Assembly (NCBI GenBank): GCA_040290295.1
Contig: PSMW01000002.1
Span: 62,001-126,000, forward strand
Source of the DNA: CAADGV01 sp040290295
Lineage (GTDB): Bacteria; Bacteroidota; Ignavibacteria; UBA10030; UBA6906
Length of the DNA stretch: 64,000 nt
Reading direction: 5' to 3'
The notes under the pieces are model-generated. The model was not told where the DNA came from, did no database searches, and saw only the letters and a list, made by a program, of their open reading frames with translations. This document shows positions 24,559 to 32,781 of the stretch, piece by piece. Made by a program: the position numbers and the translations under genes. Every line of letters begins with the position of its first letter. Position 1 is the first letter of the stretch.

Positions 24559-25488
24559 TTATAAAAGGTCACCCAATGACTGTATGTGTGCCGCGGCACT
24601 TTGCGCAAGAGCATCGAGGTTGTACCCTCCTTCCAGCACCGATACTATAGGCGCGATGTTCTTGATCAGGCGTGTCATCTCCTCATACGAGCGTTCGGTG
24701 AGCTTCATGCTTGCCAGCGGATCGTCTCGATGCGCATCGAAGCCTGCCGAGACAATCAACACGTGTGGAGCAAAGGAGTGAAGTGCAGGAAGGATTTCTT
24801 CGTGAAATGCTTGGAGGTATCGTTCTTGGCCCGTTCCTGCCGGCAATGGAATATTGAGTGTGTATCCCGTCCCAGCCCCAACACCACGTTCGTCTCGCGC
24901 TCCTGTGCCGGGATAACATGGATATTGATGCAAACTGATGTAGAGCACGGTCGAGTCGGCTTCGAAGATGTGCTGCGTTCCGTTGCCATGATGCACATCC
25001 CAATCGAGTATCGCCACGCGCTCGACACCGTGTGCCCGCTGAGCATGACGAGCACCAACAGCAACGTTGTTGAACAAACAAAAACCCATCGCACGGTCTC
25101 GTTCGGCGTGGTGGCCCGGAGGGCGCACGGCACAGAACGCCGCATCGACGTTCTTCCACATCACAGCATCGATTGCGGTCACCACTGCCCCGGATGCCAG
25201 AAATGCTGCCTCATACGATTCCCGTACCGCATAGGTGTCCCCTTCATCCAACCATCCTTCTCCGTTCGCACAGATCTCCTTCAACGATCGAATGTGATCG
25301 AGTGTGTGCACTGCCAGAAGCTGTTCTTCGCTCGCAGGACACGGTTGCAAGTGCGTGAGCTTTTGCCAAAGACCGCTCTCTTGGAGGAATGCAACCAACC
25401 TCCGCAAACGCTCAGGGCGCTCAGGATGGCCCTGCGGCGTGCGATGATCGAGAAACTTTTCGCTGAAGACAAATCCGATGCGGCTCAT
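24559..25488 (-). CDS. histone deacetylase-family hydrolase
   Basis: A 309-residue zinc amidohydrolase of the HDAC/AcuC/acetylpolyamine amidohydrolase superfamily. Active-site elements are intact: HPERPERL at the N-terminus, AVRPPGHHAERDRAMGFC with the His-His pair, LDWDVHHGNGTQ and SAGFDAHRDDPLA providing the Zn ligands Asp/His/Asp, and SVLEGGYN at the end. Bacterial members deacetylate acetylated lysines, polyamines or small molecules; the substrate here is open. An AAAGGAGG box precedes ATG 25488. It is divergent from sfsA and separated from TDO by 268 bp. Confidence 0.92.
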   Translation of the reverse strand: MSRIGFVFSEKFLDHRTPQGHPERPERLRRLVAFLQESGLWQKLTHLQPCPASEEQLLAVHTLDHIRSLKEICANGEGWLDEGDTYAVRESYEAAFLASGAVVTAIDAVMWKNVDAAFCAVRPPGHHAERDRAMGFCLFNNVAVGARHAQRAHGVERVAILDWDVHHGNGTQHIFEADSTVLYISLHQYPCYPGTGARDERGVGAGTGYTLNIPLPAGTGQERYLQAFHEEILPALHSFAPHVLIVSAGFDAHRDDPLASMKLTERSYEEMTRLIKNIAPIVSVLEGGYNLDALAQSAAAHIQSLGDLL

Positions 25489-25526
25489 GAGGTTTCCTCC
25501 TTTTGGAAAATCTCTTCATGTGATAC

Positions 25527-25554
25527 AAGATAACACGCCACACGTGAGATTCAA
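25527..25554 (-). promoter_or_regulatory. possible sigma70-type promoter of the deacetylase-family gene
   Basis: On the minus strand TTGAAT (25554-25549), a 16-base spacer and TATCTT (25532-25527) stand 39 bases before ATG 25488. Boxes match the sigma70 consensus moderately. The divergent sfsA gene must use another promoter in the same 122 bp region. Confidence 0.4.
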
Positions 25555-25610
25555 TAATCTTCCAAGAGCACAAGCTCGTATGTTCCCATAGGATTGCCTC
25601 AACGCGCACG

Positions 25611-26309
25611 ATGACATTTTCGACGAAGCTGATTGGGGGAAAGCTCGTCAAGCGATATCGACGTTTCTTGGTCGATGTCCAACTCGACAACGGAACCATT
25701 GTCACCGCCCATTGTCCGAATTCCGGTAGCATGGTTGGCTGCTGCGAGCCGGGAAGGCCCGTGTTGCTCTCGCAAAGCAACGATCCGCATCGCCGCAACG
25801 CATACACGTTCGAGATGATCAATATGAACGGCACGTGGGTTGGGGTGAATGTGTTTGTGCCGCGCAAGGTCGTTGCTGAAACCCTTCGTGCACAACACAT
25901 TCCCTCTCTCGTCGGCTTTGACGACCTGACGATCGATGCCGAATACGGCCTTGGCAACACGGTGGATATTCTGATGCTCGGTGTCGAATACAATCTGTTC
26001 ATGAACATATATCATGTCGCGTGGGTGGAAAATCGCGTTGCTCAGTTTCCGGAAACACCCAATGCACGAGCGCGCAAAGGTATGCAGAACCTACTCGAAA
26101 TCGCCGAGCAAGGGCACCGTGCCGTAGCCTTCTTCTTCGTTCAGCGCGGTGACTGTGATCGTTTCGCTCCCGCCGTTGATGTTGACCCGGAATTTGGCAA
26201 CATTTTTAAAAAAGCACAGCAGAAAGGCGTCGAGATCATGGCGTATCGTGCCGATGTGTCGCCGAAAGGCATTGAACTCGGCGTTCCTCTTTCCTGTGTT
26301 GCCGACTGA
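25611..26309 (+). CDS. sfsA: SfsA family protein
   Basis: A 232-residue SfsA protein (named for sugar fermentation stimulation). The N-terminal OB-like part KRYRRFLVDVQLDNG and the family signature TAHCPNSGSMVGC (residues 35-47) are clear; the second half has the nuclease-like core EYNLFMNIYHVAWVENRVAQFPE, AVAFFFVQRGDCDRFAP with conserved acidic residues, and AYRADVSPKGIELG. In E. coli SfsA affects maltose metabolism and binds DNA without clear sequence specificity; the structure suggests a nuclease fold. The start follows the family. Confidence 0.94.
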   Translation: MTFSTKLIGGKLVKRYRRFLVDVQLDNGTIVTAHCPNSGSMVGCCEPGRPVLLSQSNDPHRRNAYTFEMINMNGTWVGVNVFVPRKVVAETLRAQHIPSLVGFDDLTIDAEYGLGNTVDILMLGVEYNLFMNIYHVAWVENRVAQFPETPNARARKGMQNLLEIAEQGHRAVAFFFVQRGDCDRFAPAVDVDPEFGNIFKKAQQKGVEIMAYRADVSPKGIELGVPLSCVAD

Positions 26310-26335
26310 ACGATCGAGGTGTTGACTTCATCGTT

Positions 26336-26740
26336 ATGTCCTTTTCTACCGCTCAACTCAAAGAGGTTCTTGCCGATATCGTCGAAGGGAAGATCGTCAA
26401 GCGCGCGAAGCACGAATTGCAGTGGGAGACCCGCGACGTCTCCCTCGAGTTCGTCGACGTGTTGCTCGAACGCGGCTACACACCCACCACGGTTGCCGCC
26501 GTGGCGGTGCAACCGGGTGAACGAGTGCCGGCGTTCTTCATCGAAAATGGTACGGCGTATTTCGGATGGGTGTTTTGGGAAAAGTTCACACAACTCCGTT
26601 TACGAAAACTGTTCGGGTCCGTCGTGCGCAACGAAAAAGGTGATTGGGCAATTCAGATTTCCGACAAACGCACTGCGGTGATTTACGCCAATGTTCGGCT
26701 GAAATCCGAGATGGATATCGACAACCCATCCGGTTTCTGA
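26336..26740 (+). CDS. conserved protein of unknown function
   Basis: A 134-residue soluble protein beginning 26 bp after sfsA on the same strand, likely in one transcript. No signal peptide or membrane segment. The sequence alternates short helices and strands, with RAKHELQWETRDVSLEFVDVLLERG and the aromatic patch GTAYFGWVFWEKF in the middle. I do not recognise a family and no catalytic motif is apparent. Confidence 0.6.
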   Translation: MSFSTAQLKEVLADIVEGKIVKRAKHELQWETRDVSLEFVDVLLERGYTPTTVAAVAVQPGERVPAFFIENGTAYFGWVFWEKFTQLRLRKLFGSVVRNEKGDWAIQISDKRTAVIYANVRLKSEMDIDNPSGF

Positions 26741-26750
26741 AGCCTCTTCC

Positions 26751-27342
26751 ATGCATCAGCATCTCCTGCCTGAATTCCTCGACCTTCTCATCCTGCAATC
26801 CTCTCCCCCCGGGGAGATATGCGGCAACGTCATCGGCGACGATGTCATCCAGAGGCCGATCGTGTTGCGCATCGTATCCGAAGATGGAGGTGAGAGAACC
26901 GTGACAGGCAAGCGAATCGACGCATGTGACGTGCACCACCCTTTTCACCGCTTCGCCCTTCCCGATAGAGTGAATCTGGCAGCGAAGCTGATGCTCACAG
27001 GTAAACTCCCGTATCACCGACTGCACGAGAGGGAGATAGGGCATCGTTGCCTGAGTTTCATTGCACACATCAATCCCAATACATGCCTATGAACGCTTTC
27101 GGGGGGACCGCGAGCGCTTGCACCTTGCTATCGACGTCGCGCGTTGCAGGGGAAAGGACGAAGTGGAAAAAACTTCGGAACCGATCCACGTCAAAGTGCA
27201 TTCACACATGCGCGTACGGAATCGGCATCGGCAGCCATGTCCCCGTTGCGGGACCACGATTCGGCATGAGGGTGTGCGTGGGTACGATACTTTCTTCTGC
27301 CTGCAGTGCCAGCCGAGCACGCGCAAGCTCTTTCTCGATTGA
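26751..27342 (+). pseudogene. decayed Fpg/Nei-type DNA glycosylase
   Basis: Two reading frames carry the ends of a formamidopyrimidine/endonuclease VIII family glycosylase. Frame 1 (26751-27092) has LPEFLDLLIL, which would be the catalytic N-terminal Pro-Glu if translation began at CTG 26766, and the LAAKLMLTGKLPY segment matching the LMxxGRL motif. Frame 2 (to 27342) ends with the zinc finger CPRCGTTI, then FFCLQC, preceded by VHSHMRVRNR. The helix-two-turn-helix core (about 100 residues) and the Lys/Asn DNA contacts are missing, and the two parts are out of frame; the span is 592 bp where about 800-870 would be expected. The zinc finger is strong evidence, the N-terminal match moderate. It is most likely a deletion remnant. 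Confidence 0.6.
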
Positions 27343-27381
27343 AACAAAACGACACATTCACACAAGCCATGGGTCGAAACG

Positions 27382-28963
27382 ATGATACGTTTGCGTCTTC
27401 TCGTACTCTTCTTCTTTGCATTTTCCCAAGTATCCCCTGCCCAGCAACGTTTCGCGGTGTCCGCTGTCGAAAGCGAGGCGATGAAGCACGTTACGATACA
27501 CTCGTTGTTGGGACACATACGCTTTCTCTCCCACGATCTGTTGGAAGGAAGAGCACCGAGCACGCGCGGCGACAAACTTGCGCGAGCCTACATTGCCGGA
27601 CAGATGGAATCTCTCGGCTTGGAACCGGCAGGAGACGACGGCACCTACATCCAACGTTTCCCGATCTTCTCGCTCACTCCCGATCCCTCGATGTCCGTGA
27701 CGATTCGCTCCAGAGATAGTACCGTAGCGCTGACGTACGGTGAAGAGTTTGTCGGGGTTGCAGGACGCCAACTTTCTCGGATCGACGTGAAAGACGCAGA
27801 CATTCTCTTTGTCGGCCACGGTATCGTTGCACCGGAGATGGGTTGGGACGATTACAAGAACACCGACGTGCGGGATAAAATCCTGCTGTTCCTGAACGAC
27901 GATCCGCCATCCGACGATCCACACTTCTTCCGCGGGAAGGCGCGCACGTACTACGGGCGATGGACGTACAAATGTGAAATTGCTGCGCAAAAGGAAGCGG
28001 CCGGAGCTATTGTCATCCACACAAAAGAGTCGGCAGGCTATGGATGGAATGGGGTGAGAAATTCGTGGACCGGCGAGCAGTTCGAGTTGGAGCAAGCCCC
28101 GAATACACCCACAACCCTGATCAACGGTTGGACGTCGCATGCGGCGACCGAGCGCCTTCTGCATCTTGCCGGGCACTCGCTCGACGAACTCATGAAGCGC
28201 GCTGCGCGACGTTCGTTCAAGCCCCTTCCCCTCGAATTGCACCTCTCGGCGTCGCTCAACACCACCATCAAGCGGAGCCAGACCGCCAACGTCATCGGCG
28301 TACTGCCTGGCAGCGATCCTCAGTTGCAACAGCAAGGCACACTTCGATCACCTCGGTATCACCAAGCCGGTAAACGGCGATTCAATCAACAACGGCGCAT
28401 TGGACAACGCCACCGGTGTCAGCGCATTGCTGAACCTCGCACGGATGTTTGCCCTCTTGCCCGAACGCCCGAAACGCTCGCTCATCTTCGTGGCGGTCGG
28501 CGGAGAGGAATCCGGACCGCTCGGTTCACAATACTATGTGCAACATCCCGACGTGCCGCTCGACTTGATTGCCGCGAACATCAATATCGACGGGTTGAAT
28601 GTGTGGGAAAGAACGCGCGACGTTATCATGATCGGGTTGGGGCGATCTACCATCGATAGTGTAGTGATGCGTGTCGCTTCACGGCAGCAACGCATCGTGA
28701 AGCCCGACCAGTTTCCCGAACAAGGTTCCTTCTATCGTTCGGATCAATTCAGCTTCGCACAACAGAAAGTGGCAGACTACATCGCACGGCATTATCATCA
28801 ACCGAGCGATGAACTACACGAGGATTGGGATCTGAGCGGCGCGGTCGAAGATGTGCAGCTCATGTTCCTCGTTGCACATCAGCTCGCGAACGCTCCCGAG
28901 ATGCCTCGGTGGAAGAAGGGAGATGAATTCGAAGCAGTTCGCCAACCATCACTCGCAAAGTGA
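27382..28963 (+). pseudogene. exported M28-family metallopeptidase, frameshifted
   Basis: The gene encodes a signal peptide (LLVLFFFAFSQVSPAQ), a PA-type lid domain (residues about 90-280, with ILFVGHGIVAPEMGWDDYK), and an M28 dizinc aminopeptidase domain. All zinc ligands are present but divided between frames: AHFDHLG and GALDNATG, GGEESGPLG, NINIDGL and YHQPSDE. The first frame is correct to about 28325 (VLPGSDPQL); the second resumes at AHFDHLG about 28336. Compared with relatives some 5-6 residues are also missing at the junction, so a short deletion caused the shift. It may be a genuine mutation or an assembly error. The remainder shows no decay. Confidence 0.8.
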
Positions 28964-28994
28964 TCGTCAGAACCATGAACAAGGAGAACGACCA

Positions 28995-29498
28995 ATGATC
29001 CGTACCATTTTCGACTTCGAACACATGTGGTCCGGCGAGCTTGAACGCACCCAGAAGGTGTTCAAACATCTCACCAATGATGCACTCACGCGCGTGGTCC
29101 ATCCCGACGTTCGCACGTTGGGTCGTCTTGCGCGGCATATCGTGACAACCATTCCGGAGATGGCGAGCAAGATGGGATTGCGCACGGCGGGTCCTCAGGA
29201 ACACGATCCGATCCCACAAACCGCAAAGGCAATCTTTATTGCCTACAACGATGCCGCCATCTCCCTGCTCGATGAAATCAAGAAAGGGTGGACAGACGAC
29301 ACGTTGAGCCTCGTCGATGCCATGTATGGCCAGCAATGGAAACGCGGGGCATCACTCCACAGCATGCTCCTCCATCAAGCGCACCACCGGGGCGAGATGA
29401 TCGTGTTGATGAGAATGTGCGGACTTGCCGTTCCGGGAGTGTACGGACCAACCCGCGACGAATGGGCACAGTGGGGAATGCAACCGCCGGCGGTGTGA
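28995..29498 (+). CDS. DinB-fold protein
   Basis: A 167-residue DinB/YfiT-type four-helix protein. The three putative metal His are in LGRLARHIVTTIPE and LHSMLLHQAHHRGEMIVLM. The end VYGPTRDEWAQWG is typical of the DUF664/DinB_2 members. AAGGAG lies 10 bases before ATG 28995. It follows the M28 gene by 31 bases. A thiol- or metal-dependent transferase role is known for some relatives; nothing more specific can be said here. Confidence 0.85.
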   Translation: MIRTIFDFEHMWSGELERTQKVFKHLTNDALTRVVHPDVRTLGRLARHIVTTIPEMASKMGLRTAGPQEHDPIPQTAKAIFIAYNDAAISLLDEIKKGWTDDTLSLVDAMYGQQWKRGASLHSMLLHQAHHRGEMIVLMRMCGLAVPGVYGPTRDEWAQWGMQPPAV

Positions 29499-29539
29499 TG
29501 GCTGCGAGCGTTCTCTTGCGGCAGGCGGGCGCTCGAGGG

Positions 29540-31039
29540 CTACGGCGTCCCGAACATCGTCACGGAAGCATGCGCAAGTTGCACCAGCGGCGTAAAGTAC
29601 AATCCGAACAGCAGCGTGGGTATTAACAAGAGCAAAACGATTGCTTTCTGGAGGAGGCTGAATTCGAGCGGCACTGCGACGCGGCGTTCGTCGGAACGCA
29701 AATACATATTGCGAAAAATTCGAACATAGTAGTACAACGAGATGACGCTGTTGATTGCACCCACAACGGCAAGCCACACCCACCCGCTATTCAAGAGCGC
29801 GGCAAAGAGATACAGCTTCCCGATGAATCCCGCCGTCGGCGGCAAGCCGGTGAGCGAGACGAGAAAGACCGCGAGCGCAACCGTTACGAGCGGCGCCTTA
29901 GGCCCGATGCCTTTGTAGTCCTCGATATCCTCGCTCTCGATCTTGTTGGCGATGAGCATCACGATGTAGAAGGCACCGAGGTTCATGAACAGATACACAA
30001 CAAAGTAGAGCAGCACAGCGGCGAAGCCTTCATTGGTCGTTACCACCACGCCCATCAGCATGTAGCCGGCGTGTGCGATGCTCGAGTAGGCGAGCAGACG
30101 CTTAAGATTGTTTTGCCAGATGGCGACGAGATTGCCCAACGTCATCGTCAGCACCGAGAGCACGGCGACCACTGCGATCCAATCGAATCCACCGAGCGTT
30201 GCCCATGCACCTCCCGGTAGATTCACCACGCTCGAGTCGATGAACGTCACTTTGAAGAAGCGCATCATCATGGCGAACCCCCCCGCCTTCGACGCCACGG
30301 AGAGAAACGCCGTGATCGTAATGGGTGCACCCTCGTACACATCGGGCGTCCAGAAGTGAAACGGCACAGCCGAAATTTTGTACCCGAAGCCTGCGAGGAT
30401 CAAAATGCCGGCAATGAGCAGCGTGAGATTATTGAACCCACCCTTTGCGAGCAGACCGTTGATCGTGTAGATATCCAACGAGCCGGTGAGACCGTACATC
30501 AACGAGATGCCGTACAACATCAATCCTGACGACACCGCACCGTAGATAACATATTTGAGTGAAGCTTCGCTCGAATCCTGTGCCTCGCGTGTGTAGCCCG
30601 AGAGTATGTAGGAGGTAATGGAGGAAAGCTCAACGGCAAGATACATCATCAGCAAGTTGCTGGCACTCGCCATCAGCAGCATCCCCAACGTCAGCGCGAT
30701 GAGCAGAGCATAGTATTCCCCTAATCGTCGTCCCGCCGTATTCAGCTCCGACGAGTTGAGAGAAAACAACACGATCAGCATCGCACTGAACGTAATGATG
30801 AGCTTGAAGAAGACGGCGAAGCGATCGACGGCAATCATGTTGGTGAAGATCGACGCGTGCATTGCCGTTTGCGGAAGAGCAAGGAGAAACGCGACGATGA
30901 ACCCCACCATCGCAACTGCGGCGACCACGATCGACGAACGCCGGAAGATGAGGTCGGCAACAATCGCGAGCATCAGCGCGATCACCAGTGCCGTTTCGGG
31001 GTAGAAGAACTTCAGGTCGTTGACAATCTGTTCAGCCAT
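29540..31039 (-). CDS. nuoN: NADH-quinone oxidoreductase subunit N
   Basis: Antiporter-like proton-pumping subunit of complex I, 499 residues and about 14 transmembrane helices. The conserved core is visible: LGMLLMASASNLLMMYLAVELSSITSYIL with the TM5 Glu, SGLMLYGISLMYGLTGS, AVPFHFWTPDVYEGAP in the TM7-8 loop, and NLKRLLAYSSIAHAGYMLMG with the central Lys. It is the last gene of the nuo run and ends 41 bp from the convergent DinB-fold gene. Confidence 0.97.
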   Translation of the reverse strand: MAEQIVNDLKFFYPETALVIALMLAIVADLIFRRSSIVVAAVAMVGFIVAFLLALPQTAMHASIFTNMIAVDRFAVFFKLIITFSAMLIVLFSLNSSELNTAGRRLGEYYALLIALTLGMLLMASASNLLMMYLAVELSSITSYILSGYTREAQDSSEASLKYVIYGAVSSGLMLYGISLMYGLTGSLDIYTINGLLAKGGFNNLTLLIAGILILAGFGYKISAVPFHFWTPDVYEGAPITITAFLSVASKAGGFAMMMRFFKVTFIDSSVVNLPGGAWATLGGFDWIAVVAVLSVLTMTLGNLVAIWQNNLKRLLAYSSIAHAGYMLMGVVVTTNEGFAAVLLYFVVYLFMNLGAFYIVMLIANKIESEDIEDYKGIGPKAPLVTVALAVFLVSLTGLPPTAGFIGKLYLFAALLNSGWVWLAVVGAINSVISLYYYVRIFRNMYLRSDERRVAVPLEFSLLQKAIVLLLLIPTLLFGLYFTPLVQLAHASVTMFGTP

Positions 31040-31075
31040 AACCGGTCGTATCGAAAGTCGGGATGAGGTTTCACA

Positions 31076-32731
31076 TCAATACACGCCGAGCATACTGCCC
31101 GCATGCGCCTGCTGCAACAATCCGGCGAGGTGATTGAGCGAGGCATTCATCAGATTGAGTGCCGGCGACGGATAGATGCCGAGAAAAATCACGATGGCTG
31201 CCAGCGGCACCAGCATAACCATCTCGCGTGCATCCATATCGGTCAGGGTCTTCCATTTGTCGGGCAACGGACCGAGAAACACGCGCTGCAACGTCCAGAG
31301 CATGTAGCCCGCCGTGAAAACGATGGTGACAGCACCGATGATCGTGAGCGTGCGGAACGTTTGGAAGGCACCGATCAACGAGAACGCCTCGCTGATAAAG
31401 CCGCTGAGTCCGGGCAAGCCGAGCGCGGCAAAGAACGCCACGGTCATGACCGCAGCATATTTCGGCATCTGATTCATCAAGCCGCCGAATTCGTTCAAGC
31501 CACGTGTGTGCGCGCGATCGTAGATGACGCCGACGATCAAGAAGAGCATGGCGGTGATGGTGCCGTGGTTGAACATTTGAAACACTGCGCCGGTCATCCC
31601 TTGCGTGTTCATCGAAGCCATACCGAGCGTGACCACGCCCATGTGACTGATACTCGAGTATGCAATGAGCTTCTTGAAGTCCGTCTGCGCCATGGCAACG
31701 AGCGCACCATACACCATACTGATCACACCGAGCAAGGCAACCCACCATGCGTATTGGATCATCGCGTCGGGGAACATGGGAATACTGATGCGCATAATGC
31801 CATACGTTCCCATCTTCAGCAACACCCCGGCGAGGATGACGCTGATAGGCGTCGGTGCTTCAACGTGGGCATCGGGCAACCAGGTGTGGAACGGAAAGCT
31901 GGGAATCTTGATGGCGAAGGCGACGAACAACGCGATGAACGCCAAGGAGCGCCAGTTTGTGTTCACGCCCGCCAGCAAGGAGCCGGGGATGAAGTTGCCG
32001 GCGTCCATCATTTGCAGCATATTGAAGGTGTAGATTTTTTCCAGACCCTCGGTGCCGCGCTTCATCGCTTCGGCAACGGAGTAGAGTGTGCCGTTCGCAT
32101 CGATGTACACGTTCACGCTGAAATAGAGCGCGATCATCACCAACAACATCAAGACGGAACCGAACAAGGTGTAGAGGAAGAATTTGATCGCTGCGTACTC
32201 TCGACGCGGTCCTCCCCAAATACCGATGAGAAAATACATCGGCAGCAGCATGACTTCCCAGAACACATAGAAGAGGAAGAAATCCAACGCTACGAACACG
32301 CCCATCATACCGGTGTCCAGCAAGAGAAGGAGTGCGAAGTATCCCTTCACCGCTTTGTCGATCGTCCATGAGGAGATGACGGCGACCCAACTGATGAGGG
32401 CGGTGAGCAAGACCATCGCCACACTCAAGCCGTCGATGCCCATCAAATACTCGATGTGCACACGGCCAAACCACGCCACGCTCTTGATGTCGATCCACGT
32501 CGCCTTTTCGACGAACTGCATCGTCGCTTGCGAGTTGATGCCGGTAAGCGTCCGATCGAATTTCGCGAAGATGACGACCGCCAGAACAAGTTGTAACGTC
32601 ACGAATGCGAGCGACGTCCATCGGATGGCGTTTCCTTGTTCTTTGGGCAGCATCAACACGATAATCATTCCTAAGACGGGAAGAAACGTTATCCACGTCA
32701 GGACGCCGATGCCGAGAAAAGTCAATTCCAT
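31076..32731 (-). CDS. nuoM: NADH-quinone oxidoreductase subunit M
   Basis: Proton-pumping membrane subunit, 551 residues. Hallmarks: FYVFWEVMLLPMYFLIGIWGG with the TM5 Glu, AIKIPSFPFHTWLPDAHVEAPT, and TDFKKLIAYSSISHMGVVTLG. N- and C-terminal hydrophobic segments are complete. It lies 36 bp upstream of nuoN and 50 bp after nuoL on the same strand. Confidence 0.97.
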   Translation of the reverse strand: MELTFLGIGVLTWITFLPVLGMIIVLMLPKEQGNAIRWTSLAFVTLQLVLAVVIFAKFDRTLTGINSQATMQFVEKATWIDIKSVAWFGRVHIEYLMGIDGLSVAMVLLTALISWVAVISSWTIDKAVKGYFALLLLLDTGMMGVFVALDFFLFYVFWEVMLLPMYFLIGIWGGPRREYAAIKFFLYTLFGSVLMLLVMIALYFSVNVYIDANGTLYSVAEAMKRGTEGLEKIYTFNMLQMMDAGNFIPGSLLAGVNTNWRSLAFIALFVAFAIKIPSFPFHTWLPDAHVEAPTPISVILAGVLLKMGTYGIMRISIPMFPDAMIQYAWWVALLGVISMVYGALVAMAQTDFKKLIAYSSISHMGVVTLGMASMNTQGMTGAVFQMFNHGTITAMLFLIVGVIYDRAHTRGLNEFGGLMNQMPKYAAVMTVAFFAALGLPGLSGFISEAFSLIGAFQTFRTLTIIGAVTIVFTAGYMLWTLQRVFLGPLPDKWKTLTDMDAREMVMLVPLAAIVIFLGIYPSPALNLMNASLNHLAGLLQQAHAGSMLGVY

Positions 32732-32781
32732 AGGAAATGTTCCTTCATGTTTGTGTGCACCTCACGAACAACGAATCTGTA

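Noticed and set aside
26586..27068. Minus-strand frame (160 codons) opposite the glycosylase remnant
   Set aside because: Overlaps the plus-strand zinc-finger gene region and the unknown gene before it; no family features.
31103..32371. Long plus-strand frame (422 codons) opposite nuoM
   Set aside because: Antisense to nuoM; highly charged His/Glu/Arg-rich product typical of the reverse of membrane-protein codons.
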